DNA of 64,000 nt from Lepisosteus oculatus (lineage: Eukaryota; Chordata; Actinopteri; Semionotiformes; Lepisosteidae): NCBI RefSeq assembly GCF_040954835.1, contig NC_090709.1, forward strand, positions 43,532,490 through 43,596,489. The letters are read 5' to 3'. Position 1 is the first letter of the stretch, and every line of letters begins with the position of its first letter. Below, piece by piece: positions 54,191 to 64,000 of this stretch. The notes beneath the pieces are model-generated. The model searched no databases. It was not told the DNA's origin and saw only the letters and a list, made by a program, of their open reading frames with translations. The translations under genes were made by a program, and so were the position numbers.

Positions 54191-55002
54191 AGACATCGCT
54201 CTCTGCTTAGTGTGTAAAACACTTACTTGCAGCATTGTGGGTGCTGTGGTTTAAATGCTATTGGTTTGTGAACAGAATACCCCTATCCCAGTGCATTGTG
54301 CCACATTAAATAAAAGCACGAGAAAAAGAGATTCAGAACGCAAAGCTGTGTCAGTGTTCTATGTAAAAAATCGGTTTGAACATCATGGGAGCTGTTTTTA
54401 ATAAGCTGCTGAGTAAAGAATATTTTAATCTTCCTGCTGTCAATAGTATTGTGCATATAGTTGACTCTTACCTGAATGAAAACAGGACGTAAAGGAAGGG
54501 TTTCAGAATTCAGACAAAGCTTTATTCCCGTGCTTACAGTCTGAGTAATTGGAGACTGCGCTGTTATGCTTCCTATGGTCATATATGGGTTTTTCGCATG
54601 AAGCCGTATTGAACAGTATTTCTCGCGTTGTGAACTTGTGTATACAGCGGTCCCCCGGGTTCCAGTTAGTGCGTAATTACGCATCGATGAAAAACCGGAG
54701 GTTTAAAAAAAGATAATTAGCTCACTGATACTTTGATGTAGAGGCTGTGGAAAGACCACGTCGTGGTCTTTAAAATGCATTTGGTTTGAAGGCGTTCTGT
54801 GCTTCCGTTGCGAAGATATGGACAAAAGAATATTCGTGCTTGGTCCAAAAAATGTAATATAAACGAAAAAGTAAAGGCTGAGAAAGCATTCACAATGTAT
54901 TTTATGCACAAAGCAAGTATTCTCGCGATTCTAAGAGGTTTCGTGTAAACGCTACAGGCGTGCCAAAATCGTTTTCGAACTTCAAGCTAACTTTACCCCG
55001 GT

Positions 55003-55790
55003 CAGACAGCGAGAGCAATGAAAAGGTGCACGACGCTGTGAAAGAAAACAGAGAAGTGAAAGGCAGTCCTTTCTCTAAGGAGGTGAAAGAAAAGCTACTC
55101 CCCGTCGGGGAATCGAACCCCGGTCTCCCGCGTGACAGGCGGGGATACTTGCCACTATACTAACGAGGAAGACATCGCACGCGCCGACCCCCGGCATCGT
55201 GTCCCGACCCACCGTGCTGGAAGCCGACGCGTACTGTGATCCCTTTACGGAGCAGAAATGACAACCGAGGAGCCGAGAGATCATTTCAGCATTTCGCGTC
55301 TGAACGGAAAACTCAAACGACCAACTCGGAATGACTTGCCTTTGACGCTTTTCAAAGCATTCTTTGTGCACGACGACTGCGCCGCCTAGCAGATACAAAT
55401 GGGTTGTACAACTTTGAATCACCAGGGAGCACACACACACACACCCGTGCCGTTGAAGTGCTCTGCTTCATTTCTAAGGGCAACTTAACATTCACTCCTA
55501 CCCCGTGAAAAGAAAAGACAGCGTCCGCAGCAACAACAGCTCAAGTCTCTGCACAGGGGCTAAGCAACCCCCATCTCCTCTGCTCTGCGGCTCCTGCGGA
55601 GTGGAGTCCTGCCTGGAGCTGTGTTTGCAGGCGGCGGCTCCCCGCGCTCTGTCTGTGCATCGTGTCCAAGAGGTCCTGGGAGGAAGAGAGAGCCCACCCA
55701 CTCGGGGGCTTTTCCACGGTCTGTGTGAGGAGGGGCAGGTGTGTCCAGTAGCTTATCGAGCGGAAGCCTGGGGCGGCGGAGAGCTGGAGG
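55003..55790 (-). repeat. Inverted tDNA module
   Basis: 55012-55420 is the reverse complement of about 12880-13290 (Asp arm), and 55505-55790 of about 12440-12725 (spacer). An AC microsatellite (55428-55442) sits at the expected place. The GC-rich open frames here are artefacts. Confidence 0.85.
55098..55169 (-). tRNA. tRNA-Asp(GTC)
   Basis: 72 nt, the same sequence as 13122-13193 except in the D loop: anticodon arm CCCGCCTGTCACGCGGG, box B GGTTCGATTCC. TTTT lies 6-9 bases downstream. Likely functional. Confidence 0.95.
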
Positions 55791-55794
55791 GTGG

Positions 55795-58700
55795 GTGTCA
55801 GGGCCATATGACACTTCTTTACGCAGGGAGTGGCAGGGGTGGGATGTCAGGGCCTGACGATACTGCTTTACGCAGAGAGTGGAGGGTGGGTGTCAGCGCC
55901 ATACGACACTTCTTAACGTAGAGAGTAGCAGGGTGGGTGTCATGGCCATACAACACTGCTTTACACAGTGAGTGGCGAGGGTGGGATGTCAGGGTCGTAC
56001 GACACTTCTTTACGTAGAGAGTGGCGGGGATTGGATGTCAGGGCCTATTGACACTGCTTAATGCAGAGAGTGGAGGGTGGGTGTCAGGGCCATACGACAC
56101 TTCTTTACGCAGAGAGTGGAGGGGTGGGATGTCAGGGCCTGACGATACTGCTTTACGCAGAGAGTGGCGGGGTGGGATGTCGGCGCCATACGATACTTCT
56201 TTACACAGAGAGTGGTGGGGGTAGGATGTCAGGGCCTGATGATACTGCTTTACGCAAAGAGTGGCGGGTGGTGGGATGTCAGGGCCTGACGAGACTGCAT
56301 TATGCAGAGAGTGGCAGGGGTGGGATGTCAGGGCCAGAAGATACTGCTTTTCGCAGAGAGTGGTGAGGGTGGGATGTCAGAGGCTGTTGACAGTGCTTTA
56401 CGCAGAGAGCGTAGGAGGCGGGATGTCAGGGCCATACGACTGCTTTACACATAGAGTGGCGGGGCTGGGATGTCATGGCCTGAATGTACTGCATTACGTA
56501 GAGAGTGGCGGGGGTCGGATTTCAGGGCCTGACGATACTGCTTTACGCAGAGAGTGGCGGGGTTGGATGTCAGGGCCATACGACACTGTTTACGCAGAGA
56601 GCAGAGGAGGTGGGATGTCGGCGCCATACAACACTTCTTTACGCAGAGAGTGGTGGGGGTAGGATGTCAGGGCCTGATGATACTGCTTTACGCAAAGAGT
56701 GGCGGAGGGTGGGATGTCAGGGCCTGACGATACTGCTTTACGCTGAGAGTGGCAGGGGTTGGATGTCAGGGCAGTAAGACACCGCTTTATGCAGAGAGTG
56801 GAGGGGGTGGGATGTCAGGGCCATACGACACTTCTTTACGCAGAGAGTGGCAGGGGTGGGATGTTAGGGCCTGACGATACTGCCTTACGCAGAGAGTGAT
56901 AAGGGGGGGGTGTCAGGGCCTGACGATACTGCTTTACGCTGAGAGTGGCAGGGGTTGGATGTCAGGGCCGTAAGACACTGCTTTATGCTGAGAGTGGAGG
57001 GGTGGGTCTCAGGGCTATACGACACTGCTTTACACAGTGAGTGGCGAGGGTGGGATGTCAGGGCCTGACAACACAGCTTAACGCAGAGAGTGGAGGGTGG
57101 GTGTCAGGGCCATACGACACTTCTTTACGTAGAGAGTGGCGGGGGTGGGATGTCAGGGCTTGACGACACTGCTTTATGCAGAGAGTGGAGGGGTGGGTGT
57201 CAGGGCCATACCACACTTCTTTACGCAGAGAGTGGCAGGGGTGGGATGTAAGGGCCTGACGATACTGCTTTACGCTGAGAGTGGCAGGGGTTGGATGTCA
57301 GGGCAGTAAGACACCGCTTTATGCAGAGAGTGGAGGGGGTGGGATGTCAGGGCCGTAAGACACTGCTTTATGCAGAGAGTGGCGGGGGTGGGATGTCAAG
57401 GCCTGACGATACCGCGTTACGCAGAGAGTACAGGGGGTGGGATGTCAGGGCCTGACGACACTGCTTTATGCAGAGAGTGGAGGGGTGGGTGTCAGGGCCA
57501 TACGACAATTCTTTACCCAGAGAGTGGCAAGGGTGGGATGTCAGGGTCTGACGACACTGCATTATGCAGAGAATGGAGGGGTGTGGATGTCAGGCCAGTA
57601 AGACACCGCTTTATGCAGAGAGTGGTGGGGGTGGGATGTCAGAGGCTGACGACAGTGCTTTACGCAGAGAGTGGAGGGGAAGGGATGTCAGGGCCTGACA
57701 ACACTGCTTAACGCTGAGAGTGGAGGGGTGGGTGTCAGGGCCATACGAAACTTCTTTACGCAGAGAGTGGCAGGGGTGGGATGTCAGCCTGACGATACTG
57801 CTTTACGCAGAGAGTGATAAGGGTGGGATGTCAGGGCCTGACGAGACTGCATTATGCTGAGAGTGGAGGGGTGGGTCTCAGGGCTATACGACACTGCTTT
57901 ACACAGTGAGTGGCAAGGGTGGGATGTCAGGGCCTGACAACACAGCTTAACGCAGAGTGTGGCGGGGGTGTCAGGGCTTGACAACACTGCTTTATGCAGA
58001 GTGTGGAGGGGTGGGTCTCAGGGTTATACGACAGTGCTTTACGCAGAGAGTGGTGGGGGTGTGATGTCAGGGCCATACGACAGTGCTTTACACAGAGAGT
58101 GGTGGGGGTGGGATGTCAGGGCTTGACGACACTGCTTTATGCAGAGTGTGGAGGGGTGGGTCTCAGGGTTATACGACAGTGCTTTACGCAGAGAGTGGTG
58201 GGGGTGTGATGTCAGGGCCATACGACAGCGCTTTACACAGAGAGTGGCGGGGGAGGGATGTCAGGGTTGTACGACACTGCTTTATGCAGAGAGCGGATGA
58301 GGTGGGATGTCAGGGCCATACGACACTTCTTTACGTAGAGAGTGGTGGGGGTGTGATGTCAGGGCCATACGGCACTTCTTTACGTAGAGAGTGGCAGGGG
58401 TGGGATGTCAGGGCTAGACAACACTGCTTTCCGCAGAGAGTGGTGGGGGTGTGATGTCAGGGCCATACGACATTTCTTTACACAGAGAGTGGTGGGGGTG
58501 TGATGTCAGGGCCATACAACAGTGCTTTACACAGAGAGTGGCGGGGGTGGGATGTCAGGGCCTGACAACAGAGCTTAACGCAGAGTGTGGAGGGGTGGGT
58601 GTCAGGGCCATACGACACTTCTTTACGTAGAGAGTGGCGGGGGTGGGATGTCAGGGCTTAACGACACTGCTTTAAGCAGAGAGTGGAGGGGTGGGTGTCA

Positions 58701-59680
58701 GGGGTATATGACAGTGCTTTACGCAGAGAGTGGTGGGGGTGTGATGTCAGGGCCATACGACAGTGCTTTACACAGAGAGTGGCGGGGAAGGGATGTTAGG
58801 GCTTGAAGACACTGCTTTATGTAGAGAGTGGAGGGGAGGGTTTCAGGGCCATAAGACACTGGTTTTTACAGAGAGTGGAGGGATTGGTGTCAGGGCCATA
58901 TGACACTGCTTTACACAGAGAGTTGCGGGTGTGGGATCTCAGGGCCTGACAACACAGCTTAACGCAGAGAGTGGAGGGGTGGGTGTCAGGGCCATACGAC
59001 ACTTCTTTACGGAGACAGTGGCGGGAGTGTGATGTCAGGGCCTGACGATACTACTTTACCCATTTAGTGGTGGGGGTGGGATGTCAGGGCCATACGACAC
59101 TTCTTTACGTAGAGAGTGGCGGGGGTGGGATGTCAGGGCTAGACGACACTGCTTTATTCAAAGAGTGGAGGGGTGGGTGTCAGGGCTATATGACTGTGCT
59201 TTCCGCAGAGAGTGGTGGGGGTGTGATGTCAGGTCCTTATGACAGTGTTTTACACAGAGAGTGGTGGGGGTGGGATGTCAGGGCCATATGACACTGCTTT
59301 ACACAGAGAGTGGCGGGATTGGGATGTCAGGGCCATATGACACTGCTTTACACAGAAAGTGGCGGGGGTGGGATGTCAGGGCCTGACAACACAGCTTAAC
59401 ACAGAGAGTGAAGGGGTGGGTGTCAGTGCCATACGACACTTCTTTACGTAGAGAGTGGCGGGGGTGGGATGTCAGGGCCTGACGATTCTTCTTTACGCAG
59501 AGAGTGGCGGGGATGGGATGTCAGGGCCTGAAGATACTGCTTTTCGCAGAGAGCGGAGGAGGTGGGTTACGACAGTGCTTTCCACTGAGAGTGGTGGGGG
59601 TGGGATTTCATGGCCATAAGACACTGCTTTATGCAGAGAGTTGAGGGATTGATGTCAGGGCCATACGACAGTGCTCCAGT
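55795..59680. repeat. 48-50 bp G-rich minisatellite, about 80 units
   Basis: The unit is GGGATGTCAGGGCCTGACGA, then TACTGCTTTACGCAGAGAGT, then GGCGGGGGT, with two main subtypes (CCTGACGATACTGC and CCATACGACACTTC) that alternate irregularly. Total length about 3.9 kb. G-runs (GGCGGGGGTGGG) could form G-quadruplexes. The many 60-133 codon frames are repeat artefacts. Confidence 0.93.
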
Positions 59681-59699
59681 CAGGCTTCTGCTTGAATTT

Positions 59700-59800
59700 G
59701 TACTCCTCCTCTCTCTCCCTACCTCTACCTCTCCCTCTCTCTACCTCTCTCCCTACCTCTCCCTTTTCCCCTCCCTACCTCTCTCCCTACCTCTATTTCA
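59700..59800 (+). repeat. Pyrimidine-rich CTCTCCCTAC tract
   Basis: CT-rich simple repeat next to GAATTTGTACTCCT. The same sequence appears inverted at 60930-61170. Confidence 0.8.
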
Positions 59801-59802
59801 AT

Positions 59803-60420
59803 TCAAGGTGCTTTATTAGCATGACCGATGGGTACAATCAGTGTTGCCAAAGCAAATAAAAATAATAAAATTAACAAGGAACAAAACAAGAAATAGAAGT
59901 AAAATAAAATCTACAGACATGTTACAGACATTTACAACAAAGACATATTATAAAATATTGACATATACTGTAGGCGGCTGGAGCATTATTGGGAGACAGA
60001 CTCACTGTTCCTCAGGCTGTGACAGGAGATCACACACTGGGCTGCCAGATCAACTGAGTTCCCTCCTCCCTCTCCCAGTAGGATTGGGACCTGTTGTGGT
60101 TTTGGCAGGTGTGGGAACTCTGGGATTAGATTTCTGAATTTCGGGAAGAATGTTTCTCTAATCCCAGAGTATCTGTCACAGTGCAGTAGGAAGTGCACCT
60201 CTGTCTCTATTTCTTCCCGCTGGCAGTGGGAGCACAGCCTGTGCTCTCTGGGCAGCCAGGTCTGCCTGTGTCGCCCAGTTTCTATGGCCAGGTTGTGGTC
60301 ACTGAGCCTGTACTTCGTCAGGGTCTGTTTCTGTTTGTTATTTTTTATTTTGGTCAAATATTCAGCTAGTGTGTATTGTCTGTTTAAGGTTCTGTAGCAT
60401 TCCAGTTTATGTTGTGTTTG
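59803..60420 (-). mobile_element. Non-LTR retrotransposon C-terminal fragment
   Basis: The minus frame (59986-60357) gives YRLSDHNLAIETGRHRQTWL, then REHRLCSHCQREEIETEVHF and LLHCDRYSGIRETFFPKF. This is a C-x2-C...H...C zinc-binding C-terminus of fish LINE ORF2 proteins. The 3' UTR is AT-rich (59820-59970). One 62-66 bp minisatellite unit (59990-60036) sits in the middle of the frame's 3' end. The clade is not resolved. Confidence 0.65.
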
Positions 60421-60489
60421 TGTGTGTCCCAGTGTGTGAGATATTGCTGTTTGATCTGTGCTGTGATGTGGTTGAGTCTGGGTTGTGGT

Positions 60490-60595
60490 GCTCTACCTCA
60501 CCCTCTCTGTGGGGCCAGCAGGGGGTGCTCACCCTGTGGTCTGTGTGGGTCCTAATGCACCAGTATAGTGACGGGGGACACGATCTGGCCCACCA
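60490..60595 (+). mobile_element. L2/SINE tail fragment
   Basis: GGCCAGCAGGGGGTGCTCAC, then GTGGGTCCTAATGCACCAGT and ATAGTGACGGGGGAC, form the reverse complement of the 42378-42630 type repeat. Confidence 0.65.
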
Positions 60596-60599
60596 GCGA

Positions 60600-60925
60600 C
60601 GAGCAGGTTACCAGATCTAGACAACGGGGGCAACTCTTAGTCGTATGAGCTTAGTCACACATCGCAGCGATTAAAAAAACAAAATAAACGTATTATGTCT
60701 GTTACTAACAACTTTTTTTTCCTACATTGAAAGTCTCTTTCCCGGGTGATTTTCTAGCGTGACTGGGGCTCTTCATTTCTCCTCGGTGTCTCATCGCGGG
60801 CGGATTTGAAACAGACTACAGAACCTGCCGCTGCAGTGCTCTCGGTTAGGGGGTCTCATCCTGCATCACCTATCTTCCACAGGAGGGACGGAGCTGGATT
60901 TCTGTCTGGAAAATAAACTCCAGAG
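60600..60925. other. Intergenic, no supported feature
   Basis: CpG-containing but without an identifiable promoter or gene. Confidence 0.35.
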
Positions 60926-61170
60926 TGAGAGAGAGAGAGAGCAGAGAGGGGTAGGGAGAGGTAGAGAGAGGTACAGCGGTAGAGAGGTAGAGAGAGGGAG
61001 AGAGGTGGAGGGCGAGGGAGAGGGAGAGAGGTGGAGAGAGAGGGGGTTAGGGAGAGAGGGAGAGGTAGAGAGAGGGAGAGGTAGAGGTAGGGAGAGAGGT
61101 AGGGAGGGGAAAAGGGAGATGTAGAGAGAGGGAGAGAGAGGGAGCAGGAGTACAAATTCAAGAAGGAGAA
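60925..61170. repeat. Polypurine GAGA/GGTAGAG tract
   Basis: About 245 bp of nearly pure purine strand (GAGAGAGGTAGGGAGG type), the inverse of 59700-59800. Mirror-repeat stretches could form triplex DNA. Confidence 0.85.
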
Positions 61171-61179
61171 AATCCAAAA

Positions 61180-61270
61180 CACAACACAGGCGTCGGCATG
61201 CGTGGGCTACAAAAGGAACAAGTAAAATGTTTCTTCCAGGCTGAAAAGAGAAGGAAGGAAAACACACCGT
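61180..61270 (-). mobile_element. Possible Penelope-like tail fragment
   Basis: The minus strand has CTTCTCTTTTCAGCCTGGAA and CTTGTTCCTTTTGTAGCC, matching 17850-17910 on the plus strand. Short fragment, tentative assignment. Confidence 0.35.
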
Positions 61271-61384
61271 TGCGGCGCTACGACACGAAGACGCCGAGCC
61301 AGTTGAGCACAGCAAACCCAACCTGTTCTCACAAATTGCTTGTGCTTCAGGCGAAATAAAAGCTGCTGAGCTAAATCAGGAAGC

Positions 61385-62347
61385 GGTAATTATTAGGACT
61401 GCTCACTGTTCCTCAGCCTGGGACAGGAGATCACACTGTATTATTATTATTGAGAGACAGGCTCACTGTCTGTTCCTCAGGCTGGGACAGGAGATCACAC
61501 ACTGTATTATTATTACTGAGAGACAGGCTCACTTTCTGTTCCCCAGACTGGAACAGGAGATCACACACTGTATTATTATTATTGAGAGACAGGCTCACTG
61601 TGTCTTCGTTTGGGCTCGGACAGTAGATCACACACTGTATTATTATTACTGAGAGAGAGGCTCACTGTCTGTTCCTCAGGCTGGGATAGGAGATCACACA
61701 CTGTATTATTATTATTGAGAGTCTGGCTCACTGTTCCCGAGGCTGGGACAGGAGATCCCACACTGTATCATTATTATTTAGAGACAGACTCACTGTCTTT
61801 TCCTCAGTCTGGGACAGGAGGTCACACACTGTATTATACTTATTGAGAGACAGACTCACTGTCTTTTTCTCAGTCTGGGACAGGTGGTCACACACTATAT
61901 TATTACTGAGAGACAGGTTCACTGTCTGTACCTCAGGCTGGGACAGTAGATCACACTGTATTATTATTATTAATATTATTGAGAGTCTGGCTCACTGTTC
62001 GCCAGGCTGGGACAGGAGATCCCACACTGTATTATTATTATTGAGAGACAGGCTCACTGTTTGTTCCTCAGGCTGGGACAGGAGATCCCACACTGAATTA
62101 TTATTATTGAGAGACAGGCTTACTCTCTGTTCCTCAAGCTGAGACAGGACATCACATACTGTATTCTTATTATTGAGAGACAGTCTCACTGTCTGTTCCC
62201 CAGGCTGGGACAGGAGATAACATTGTATTATTATTGAGAGACAAACTCACTGTCTGTTCCTCAGGCTGGGACAGTAGATCACACTGTATTATTATTATTG
62301 AGAGTCTGGCTCACTGTTCCCCAGGCTGGGACAGGAGATCCCACACT

Positions 62348-62424
<77 letters not shown>

Positions 62425-64000
62425 GAGAGTCTGGCTCACTGTTTCCCAGGCTGGGACAGGAGATCCAACACTGTAGTATTATTATTGAGAGACAGGCTCA
62501 GTGTTCCTCAGGCTGGGACAGGAGATTATACTGTATTATTATTATTGAGAGACAAGCTCACTGTTCCTCATGCTGGGACAGGAGATCACACTGTATTATT
62601 ATTATTGACAGATGAACTCACTGTTCCTCAGGTTGGGACAGCAGATCACACTATTATTATTGCTTAGAGTCTGGCTTACTGTTCCCCAAGCTGGGACAGG
62701 AGGTCACGCACTGTATTATTATTATTGAGATAAAGGCTCACTGTCTGTTCCTCAGGCTGGGAACGTAGATCACACTGTATTATTATTATTGAGAGTCTGG
62801 CTCACTGTTCCCCAGGCTGGGACAGGAAATCACAAACTGTATTATTATTATTGAGAGACAGGCTCACTGTCTCTTCCTCAGGCTGGGACAGGAGTTCACA
62901 CACTGTATTATTATTATCTTTGAGAGACAGGCTCACTGTCTGTTCCTCAGGCTGGGACAGGAGATCACACACTGTATTATTATTATTATTGAGAGACAAG
63001 CTCACTGTTCCTCAGGCTGGGACAGGAGATGACACACTGTATTATTATTATTGAGAGACAGGCTCACTGTCTGTTCCTCAGGCTGGGACAGGAGATCACA
63101 TAGTTTATTCATATTATTGTTGAGAGACATGCTCACTGTCTGTTCCTCAGGCTGGGACAGTAGATCACACTGTATTATAATTATTGAGAGTCTGACTCAC
63201 TGTATCCCAGGCTGGGACAGGAGATCACACACTGTATTATTATAATTGAGTATCTGGCTCACTTTTCCCCAGGCTGTGACAGGAGGTCACACACTGTATT
63301 ATTATTATTGAGAGACAGGCTCGCTGTCTGTTCCTCAGGCTAGTACAGGAGATTACGCACTGTATTATTATTATTGAGATAAAGGCTCACTGTCTGTTCC
63401 TCAGGCTGGGACAGTAGATCACACTGTACTATTATTATTGAGAGTCTGGCTCACTGTTCCCCAGGCTGGGACAGGAAATCACAAACTGTATTATTATTAT
63501 TGAAAGACAGGCTCATTGCCTGTTCCTCAGGCTGGGACAAGAGGTCACACACTGTATTATTATTATCTTTGAGAGACAGGCTCACTGTCTGTTCCTCAGG
63601 CTGGGACAGGAGATCACACACTGTATTATTATTATAGAGAGACAGGCTCACGGTTCCTCAGGCTGGGACAGGAGATCACACTGTATTATTATTATTATTA
63701 TTGAGAGACAAGCTCACTGTTCCTCAGGCTGGGACAGGACATCACACTGTATTATTATTATTGACAGATAAACTCACTGTTCCTCAGGCTGGGACAGTAG
63801 ATCACACTGTATTATTATTATTGAGAGTCTGGCTCACTGTTCCTCAGGCTAGTACAGGAGATCACGCACTGTATTATTATTATTGAGATACTGGCTCACT
63901 GTGTGTTCCTCAGGCTGGGACAGTAGATCACACTGTATTATAATTATTGAGAGTCTGACTCACTTTTTCCTAGGCTGGGACAGGAGATCACACACTGTAT
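61385..64000 (-). repeat. 62-66 bp minisatellite with ATT tracts, array 2 (open at window end)
   Basis: The same unit as 20722-22310 in reverse orientation, about 40 units: TATTATTATTATTGAGAGAC, then AGGCTCACTGTCTGTTCCTC, AGGCTGGGACAGGAGATCAC and ACACTG. Higher-order pattern: a subtype with GAGAGTCTGGCTCACTGTTC recurs every few units. One unit has a long ATT run (about 62350-62425). The array continues past the window. Confidence 0.93.

Larger units (their letters stand above)
52190..55003 (+). repeat. Segmental duplication, copy 2 (2.8 kb)
   Basis: Collinear copy of 14397-17104. Boundaries are sharp: an ERV LTR lies to the left and an inverted Asp module to the right. It keeps intact His, Val and Phe tRNAs where copy 1 has two broken ones. 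The right third (54200-55003) has no assigned gene. Confidence 0.9.

Noticed and set aside
56261-56662. 133-codon frame in the G-rich minisatellite
   Set aside because: Repeat-driven frame; neighbouring units give similar frames on both strands.
55795-59680. CRISPR-like look of regular repeats
   Set aside because: The units are contiguous and differ by mutation; there are no unique spacers, and the genome is a vertebrate one.

Overview
The window reads as repeat-rich, mostly non-coding nuclear DNA from a ray-finned fish. The signs are fish-type Tc1/mariner, hAT-Charlie, L2 and Tx1-clade LINE copies, a fish tRNA-derived SINE, and a first exon of the kind found on fish C2H2 zinc-finger proteins. 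I cannot name the species. Most long open frames are by-products of tandem repeats.

Layout. At 0-9.4 kb there is a 60-bp minisatellite beside the zinc-finger first exon (minus strand), a solo LTR with target duplication, tRNA relics and a decayed Tc1 transposon. From 9.4 to 20.7 kb two inverted 1.4-kb LTR-like units flank a tDNA cluster (10.8-16.3 kb: Asp, Val, His, with broken His, Asp, Glu, Val and Phe copies). A 62-66 bp minisatellite and a 5S rRNA-like copy follow to 22.4 kb. At 23.1-26.0 kb a minus-strand Tx1-clade LINE ends inside the 3' part of a U1 snRNA copy. At 30.7-36.0 kb a nearly full-length plus-strand Tx1/Keno-like LINE starts right after 22 bases of U2 snRNA. At 36.8-39.1 kb lie a histone H4 gene with unusual substitutions and a whole-looking Tc1 element with an uninterrupted 339-codon transposase. 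From 39 to 52 kb there are single tRNAs (Tyr with intron, Leu, Trp), an L2 LINE, a hAT element with a perfect 8-bp target duplication, several broken tRNAs set in a shared repeat family, and a retroviral LTR fossil with a proline-tRNA primer site. From 52.2 to 55.8 kb is a second copy of the tDNA cluster, with intact His, Val, Phe and Asp genes. From 55.8 kb to the end come a 48-50 bp G-rich minisatellite (about 80 units), LINE fragments, and the 62-66 bp minisatellite again in reverse orientation, running off the window.

How it fits together. Pol III genes (tRNA, 5S), snRNA relics, a histone gene, a zinc-finger exon and large minisatellites occur together, much like the heterochromatic tRNA/5S/snRNA/zinc-finger arm known from zebrafish chromosome 4. 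The likely working units are nine tRNAs (Asp x2, His x2, Val x2, Phe, Tyr, Leu) plus probably Trp, the zinc-finger first exon, possibly H4, and possibly the Tc1 transposase. The most interesting signal is that both Tx1-clade LINEs abut a spliceosomal snRNA sequence in the same orientation (U1 and U2), which suggests snRNA-gene-targeted insertion.
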